NCBI GenBank assembly: GCA_021800315.1
Contig: JAJYZD010000115.1
Location: forward strand, 1 to 10,807
DNA: 10,807 nt
Origin: Bacillota bacterium
Lineage (GTDB): Bacteria; Bacillota; Desulfotomaculia; Desulfotomaculales; JAJYZD01
Direction: 5' to 3'
Shown here piece by piece: positions 7,307 through 10,807 of the stretch. Made by a program: the position numbers and the translations under genes. How positions within the stretch are numbered: position 1 is the first letter of the stretch; the number at the start of each line of letters is the position of its first letter. Below the pieces are notes generated by a model. The model had not been told where the DNA came from. It ran no database searches and saw nothing but the letters and a program-made list of their open reading frames with translations.

Positions 7307-9238
7307 CTAGGCTTCCCGCAACTCCCTCGCGCTTTGCGGCATTTCCAGGCTCCGGTCGATGAAGGCCTGGTGCCAAAGTTCCAGCATGACCAGGGCGAAG
7401 ACCTGCCGGCCGAAAGAGCGGCGCCCGGTGGCCGCCCGCGAAAGCAACAGGTCCAGGCCGCGCCGGCTGTAATATCCCCTCTCCAGCGCCCGCCGCCCGG
7501 TGAGCAGCCCGGCCGCGTAGCGGTAAAAGGGACCGGCCATCAGATCCGTGATGGGAACGGGAAAGCCGATCTTGCGCCGGTTGGCGAAACGCTCCGGCAT
7601 GAGCCGGGCGGCGGCCTGCCGCAAAACGTACTTGTTCACGTCCGCCTTTATCTTGAAACCGGGCGGACAGGCGAAAGCGAATTCCACCAGCCGGTGGTCC
7701 AGGTAGGGAACCCTCAGTTCCAGGGCATGGGCCATACCCACCTTGTCCACTTTCAGGAGGACGTCGTCGGGCAGCCAGAGCATGATGTCCAGGTACAGCA
7801 TCTGGTCGAGGCTGGAAAGACGGGCCACCCGGCCGGCCAACTCCCCGGTCAGACGGCGGGCGTCCGAAAGGTCAAGCCTTCCCGCCAGGTCCGGATCCAA
7901 AAGGAGCAGCTTTTCCCGGTCGTCGAAGAGTTGGCCGGCGCAAAAATAGCTTTCCCCCACCGGGCCGGTGACCCGATCGAGAAAGTTCTTGCCCCGCACT
8001 CCGTCCGGCCACATCTGGCCCAGGGGTGCCAGGATCCGCCGGCGTAAGGCGCCCGGCAGGGTCTGAAAGTAGTCGGCCGGACGGCTGGCCCGGTAGAGGT
8101 CGTAGCCGGCGAACAGTTCGTCGGCGCCTTCCCCCAGGAGCGCCACCGTCACCCGCCGCCGGGCCTCCCGGGCCAGAAAAAACAGGGGGATGGCCGTGGG
8201 GTCGCCCAACGGTTCGTCCAGGTGCCAGGCCAACCGTGGCAACACCCCGGTGATCCCGTCGACGGGGATCCTCACCTCGTGGTGGTCGGTGCCGAAGTGA
8301 CGGGCCACCTCGGCCGCCTCCGCGAATTCCCCGTAGTTGCAGTCCGCCCCCTTCATCCGGCTGGCGAACCCGGTGGCGAAGGTGGTCAGGGGCCGGTCCG
8401 AAAGCCCCGCGGCCGCGGCCACTATGGCGCCGGAGTCCAGGCCCCCGCTCAGGAAACAACCCACGGGCACCTCGCTGACCAGGTGGCTGGCCACGCATTC
8501 CCGCAAGAGATTAAGCAGCGTGCCGGCGTACTCCTCCCCGTCCATCCCGGCCGGCACCGACGTGTCCTCCAGGCGCCAGTACCGCCGCATCCGGCTCATG
8601 CCCCCCGCGTAGTGGTAGGTAAGGGAGTGTCCGGGCAGGAGCTTGAGGACATGGGCGAACATGGTCTGGGGACCGGGCACGAAGCGAAAGCTCAGGTAAC
8701 GGGACAGCGCCAGGTCGTTGACCTGGCCGGGCAAACCCGGCAGGAGGGCCTTGATCTCGGAGGCGAACCGCGGTTGGCCGCCGTACAGGGTGTAATAGAG
8801 GGGCTTGATGCCCAGGCGGTCCCGGGCCAGAAAAAGTTTCCTGGCCACCCGGTCCCAAATGGCGAAAGCGAACATGCCCCGCATGTGGAGTGGGGCGTCT
8901 TCCCCGTATTCTTCGTAGAGGTGGAGGATGGCTTCGCTGTCGCAGGAAGTGCGAAACCGGTGGCCGGCCTGCTCCAACGCCCGGCGCAGTTCGGGTAAGT
9001 TGTACAGTTCACCGTTGTATACCAGGACCAGACTCTCGTCCTCGTTGTACATGGGCTGGCGCCCGGAAGCGCGGTCGATGACCGCCAGGCGCCGGTAGCC
9101 GAGCCCTACGGCGTGGTCGGCAAAATAGCCGCGGTCGTCCGGCCCCCGGTGGGCCATGAGGCCGGTCATCTCCTTCAACCAGGACGCCTTCTGCTCCGGC
9201 CCGGCCGCCGGCGCGATAAACCCGCAGATCCCGCACAT
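7307..9238 (-). CDS. asnB: Asparagine synthetase (glutamine-hydrolysing)
   Basis: Converts aspartate, glutamine and ATP to asparagine in two linked active sites. It has 643 residues, typical for the long Firmicutes AsnB forms. The N-terminal class II glutaminase domain starts MCGICGFI, with Cys2 as the nucleophile after Met removal. It also shows AHRGPDDRG (29-37), YRRLAVID (48-55), YNGELYN (74-80) and SCDSEA (98-103). The synthetase domain has the ATP pyrophosphatase loop SGGLDS at 264-269 and GEGADELFAGY at 369-379. The start ATG at 9238 is fixed by the need for Cys at position 2 and by GGGAGG 8 bases upstream. The frame is open to 9487, but the extension would bury the nucleophile and has low GC at third positions. 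It stands between a phosphatase gene and the ilv promoter. No T-box leader for Asn was found upstream. Amidotransferases acting on sugars or peptides share this architecture, so general asparagine synthesis is likely but not proven. Confidence 0.92.
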   Translation of the reverse strand: MCGICGFIAPAAGPEQKASWLKEMTGLMAHRGPDDRGYFADHAVGLGYRRLAVIDRASGRQPMYNEDESLVLVYNGELYNLPELRRALEQAGHRFRTSCDSEAILHLYEEYGEDAPLHMRGMFAFAIWDRVARKLFLARDRLGIKPLYYTLYGGQPRFASEIKALLPGLPGQVNDLALSRYLSFRFVPGPQTMFAHVLKLLPGHSLTYHYAGGMSRMRRYWRLEDTSVPAGMDGEEYAGTLLNLLRECVASHLVSEVPVGCFLSGGLDSGAIVAAAAGLSDRPLTTFATGFASRMKGADCNYGEFAEAAEVARHFGTDHHEVRIPVDGITGVLPRLAWHLDEPLGDPTAIPLFFLAREARRRVTVALLGEGADELFAGYDLYRASRPADYFQTLPGALRRRILAPLGQMWPDGVRGKNFLDRVTGPVGESYFCAGQLFDDREKLLLLDPDLAGRLDLSDARRLTGELAGRVARLSSLDQMLYLDIMLWLPDDVLLKVDKVGMAHALELRVPYLDHRLVEFAFACPPGFKIKADVNKYVLRQAAARLMPERFANRRKIGFPVPITDLMAGPFYRYAAGLLTGRRALERGYYSRRGLDLLLSRAATGRRSFGRQVFALVMLELWHQAFIDRSLEMPQSARELREA

Positions 9239-9730
9239 AGGTTTTTCCTCCCGCCAAGAAAAGTTGCCCAACGGACCTTGTCCTTCAGGCTCCGGTTTTG
9301 CCGAAACCACCTCATCTTTTCCTTGGGACACCATTGTGACCAAACCGGCTGTTCCGGCGGCCGTTCCGCCTTCTCCACGACAGTCCCCGCACTCGCGGCA
9401 ACCCCCGGCGATCCCCCCGCCAAGCGCCGGATCGCCGTTGCATACTTCTTCTCTATCGTACCCAATAAATCCTGTAAACAAACCCACAAATTTCTAAATG
9501 ATGGAGATAGACTTTCCGCCCTTCGCCTATCCCCCGGATCACCCGATTCCCGACGAACGGGAGACTTCGGGGAATGGCGCCGGTAGGAAAGTCCGTGATC
9601 TTGTTGGAGAGAGCTAGGGAAAGGTTGAGCAGAAGTAAATATGGAAGGTTAGCCCTGGATGATCGGCCGGAAAGGCAGACCGCTAGTTACTACCCAACCC
9701 CGGTTTAACGCCGGCGGTAACGAGTCTTCT
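9239..9730. other. Gene-free stretch between the HAD gene and asnB
   Basis: 492 bases without a convincing gene. Two minus-strand frames are open here: one in frame with asnB (to 9487), and another from a stop near 9650 running into asnB, with only TTG or GTG starts in its upper part. Neither shows a family motif, and neither has a persuasive start. The half next to asnB is GC-rich and the part around 9440-9510 is AT-richer. No clear promoter was found; TTTACA and TACGAT near 9480-9456 are too closely spaced to count. A nested inverted repeat lies at 9510-9593. The long distance to asnB would allow a structured leader, but no T-box consensus is present. Confidence 0.6.
9510..9593. repeat. Nested inverted repeats upstream of asnB
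   Basis: Outer arms GACTTTCC (9510-9517) and GGAAAGTC (9586-9593) are perfect complements. Inside them ATTCCC (9546-9551) pairs with GGGAAT (9570-9575), and CGAA (9554-9557) pairs with TTCG (9566-9569), giving 10 pairs interrupted by a 2-base bulge around an 8-base loop. No T-run follows on either strand, so this is not an intrinsic terminator. It could fold as RNA in a transcript running from the HAD gene into asnB. The function is unknown and chance is not excluded. Confidence 0.5.
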
Positions 9731-10384
9731 TCAGGAGAGAACTGCCACCAGTTCCCCTGGTTTGGCGATCAAAGTCTTCGCTCCGGTTACCTCGAGTTCT
9801 TCGGCGGTCCGGAACCCCCAGAGAACCCCCACCGGGTACATGCCGGCGACAACCGCCGTCCGCATGTCGATTCCGGTATCGCCCAGGTACAGGAATTCCT
9901 CCGGCGGCAGCGAAAGCCGTCCGGCGATCTCCAAGGCGGCTTTCGGATCAGGTTTGGGCGGAACAGACGGCCTGGCCCCCAGGACGGGGTTGAACGGCCA
10001 GCGCGGCAGGAGTGCGGTGACCATGGTTTTGGTGAACTCGTCCGGTTTGTTGGAAAGCACGGCCAGTTTTATGTCCCGGGCCGCCAGGTCGTCCAGCAGT
10101 TCCGGTACTCCCGCGTAAGGACGCGAATTCCTCCGCCAGTTCGCTGCGTATTCCTCACGCATGGCCGCCAAACAAAGGGCGACCGTTTCCGCATCCGCTT
10201 TGTTTTCGGGCAGAACACGGCGCACCAGTATCTCCATCCCCTCGCCCACGAAGTTCTTATAGGCTTCGATGGTGTGGACCGGGAAACCGTACCGCCCCAG
10301 CACCGTGTTCATCGATTCGGCGATATCCTGGATCGTGTCCAAGAGGGTCCCGTCCAGGTCGAATAGTATCGCTTTGTATAGCAC
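9731..10384 (-). CDS. HAD-superfamily hydrolase, phosphoglycolate phosphatase-like
   Basis: Probable cytosolic phosphatase with an Asp nucleophile. Numbering from the GTG start (217 residues): motif I FDLDGTLLDT at 8-17 (Asp9 nucleophile, Asp11 acid/base), an all-alpha cap of roughly 20-90, motif II VLSNKPDE at 109-116 (Ser111), motif III Lys in KPDP near 144-147, and motif IV LGDTGIDMRTA at 167-177 with acidic Asp169 and Asp173. The cap and the GDTxxDM pattern match the Gph/PpaX group; the substrate (2-phosphoglycolate, pyrophosphate or another) cannot be told. Start choice: an ATG at 10396 directly abuts AAGGAG, leaving no spacer. GTG at 10384-10382 lies 12 bases after it and gives the family-typical beginning MLYKAILFDLDGT, so I prefer the GTG. 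The next gene is asnB, 492 bases on; the possible mobile-element end lies about 80 bases upstream. Confidence 0.9.
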   Translation of the reverse strand: MLYKAILFDLDGTLLDTIQDIAESMNTVLGRYGFPVHTIEAYKNFVGEGMEILVRRVLPENKADAETVALCLAAMREEYAANWRRNSRPYAGVPELLDDLAARDIKLAVLSNKPDEFTKTMVTALLPRWPFNPVLGARPSVPPKPDPKAALEIAGRLSLPPEEFLYLGDTGIDMRTAVVAGMYPVGVLWGFRTAEELEVTGAKTLIAKPGELVAVLS

Positions 10385-10465
10385 GCGTCGTCCCATCTCC
10401 TTGGTAGAACAATTACTTCATCTTATTCGCCGTCAATGGAAGCCAATAGATATTTTTTAACATGA

Positions 10466-10509
10466 CCGCCGGGAAGTCCCCTCCGTTTTACGGAGGGGAT
10501 GTAAGGCGG
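10466..10509 (-). repeat. Two-tier hairpin, possible IS200/IS605-type right end
   Basis: Inner stem TCCCCTCCG (10477-10485) / CGGAGGGGA (10491-10499) with a 5-base loop. Outer stem CCGCC (10466-10470) / GGCGG (10505-10509) is separated from it by an asymmetric internal loop. It begins 4 bases after the stop codon of the incoming reading frame. Neither strand has a T-run after it, so it is not a standard terminator. Subterminal hairpins directly after tnpB or iscB genes are usual at IS200/IS605-family right ends, where TnpA recognises them as single-stranded DNA. The exact element boundary (around 10461) is not determined. Confidence 0.5.
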
Positions 10510-10513
10510 AAAA

Positions 10514-10807
10514 CTACTCTTGTATCCATGTTTGGCTACTGCTCTTCTGAAGAATGGTCAAACTGTCCGGCTTGTAAAAGCTGAAATTGGTCTTACGTCC
10601 TTCACGCTTTTTTGCAAAATCCACCCGAATCATACAATTACTCATCAACGACGTCACGATACCAATATCACCCTTCTTGGTTCGTACTAAATCGTATCGC
10701 TCGATCACCCGATGCCGGGCAGGCCATGCACCGTCGTGCTTCCATTGAGCAATCCGTTGATTTTTCACCAGTGCCGGCCCTTCTTCGGTTAACAATATGG
10801 TCCGGTT
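10514..10807 (-). CDS. C-terminal fragment of a larger protein, possibly IscB-like (partial, 5' end beyond right edge)
   Basis: An open frame enters from the right edge and ends at TAG (10516-10514), giving 97 visible residues. There is no Met in the first codons and no ribosome site, so the true start lies outside the window. The tail has no catalytic motif. It shows WKHDGAWPARHRVIERYDLVRTKK, then a beta-rich stretch GDIGIVTSLMSNCMIRVDF, a basic KKREGRK and the ending SSSQTWIQE. The pattern of an Arg-rich linker, then an aromatic-Asp-Leu-Val pair, then a small beta domain recalls the C-terminal RNA/PAM-contact domain of IscB (RRXRR/HNH) proteins, from memory and without a search. The hairpin 4 bases downstream supports a mobile-element setting. 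Base composition is visibly less GC-rich than the ilv and asnB genes. It could instead be another hypothetical protein; the reading frame itself is more certain than the name. Confidence 0.5.
   Translation of the reverse strand, partial: NRTILLTEEGPALVKNQRIAQWKHDGAWPARHRVIERYDLVRTKKGDIGIVTSLMSNCMIRVDFAKKREGRKTNFSFYKPDSLTILQKSSSQTWIQE

Noticed and set aside
9239..9487. N-terminal extension of asnB giving a 726-residue protein
   Set aside because: The glutaminase nucleophile must be the second residue after Met. MCGICGF at 9238 with a good ribosome site is the true start, and the extension is low in third-position GC.
9175..9489. Possible small gene starting at TTG near 9489, overlapping asnB in another frame
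   Set aside because: Third positions are somewhat G-rich, but the start is weak, no ribosome site is visible, no family is recognised, and it would overlap the conserved asnB start.
9586..9595. AGGAAAGTCC, the core of the RNase P RNA CR-I motif
   Set aside because: The surrounding sequence lacks the P2/P3 arrangement and the partner conserved regions, and a full-length RNA would run into the HAD gene.
10466..10509. The hairpin as a rho-independent terminator
   Set aside because: There is no T-run after the stem on either strand; the minus strand reads into an A-rich tract instead.
1..10807. CRISPR array, prophage, toxin-antitoxin or defence island
   Set aside because: No regularly spaced direct repeats, no phage or toxin-antitoxin motifs were seen. 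Apart from the right edge, the window is standard amino acid biosynthesis.

Overview
The window looks like the chromosome of a GC-rich, Gram-positive (Firmicutes-type) bacterium, possibly of the Desulfotomaculum/Pelotomaculum/Moorella kind. The reasons are a canonical T-box tRNA-sensing leader, strong purine-rich Shine-Dalgarno sites, frequent GTG starts and a vegetative promoter close to consensus. The lineage is an inference. All genes called here read on the minus strand, so transcription runs from right to left.

From right to left: (1) 10466-10807 holds the 3' end of a reading frame that enters from beyond the window, followed 4 bases after its stop by a two-tier hairpin. The protein tail resembles the C-terminus of an IscB-type (IS200/IS605-associated) protein and the hairpin resembles a transposon right end; this reading is tentative. 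(2) 9731-10384 encodes a HAD-superfamily phosphatase of the phosphoglycolate-phosphatase type. (3) 9239-9730 is a 492-base stretch with no convincing gene, containing nested inverted repeats. (4) 7307-9238 encodes a complete glutamine-dependent asparagine synthetase (asnB). (5) 6953-7287 is the control region of the next operon: promoter, Ile-type T-box leader and intrinsic terminator. (6) 1-6923 is a tightly packed branched-chain amino acid operon, ilvE-ilvD-ilvB-ilvH-ilvC, followed by a second, paralogous ilvB that runs off the left edge.

Together the ilv genes encode every step from pyruvate (or 2-oxobutyrate) to valine and isoleucine: acetohydroxyacid synthase (IlvB+IlvH), ketol-acid reductoisomerase (IlvC), dihydroxyacid dehydratase (IlvD) and the transaminase (IlvE). 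The leader should raise transcription when tRNA-Ile is uncharged. Gene gaps are 13-40 bases or a 1-base overlap, so the set is very probably one transcript.

Most of the window is ordinary biosynthesis. The points most worth a second look are the second AHAS large-subunit gene inside the same operon, the Ile specifier in the leader, the direct abutment of asnB on the ilv promoter, the structured region upstream of asnB, and the possible mobile-element end at the right edge.
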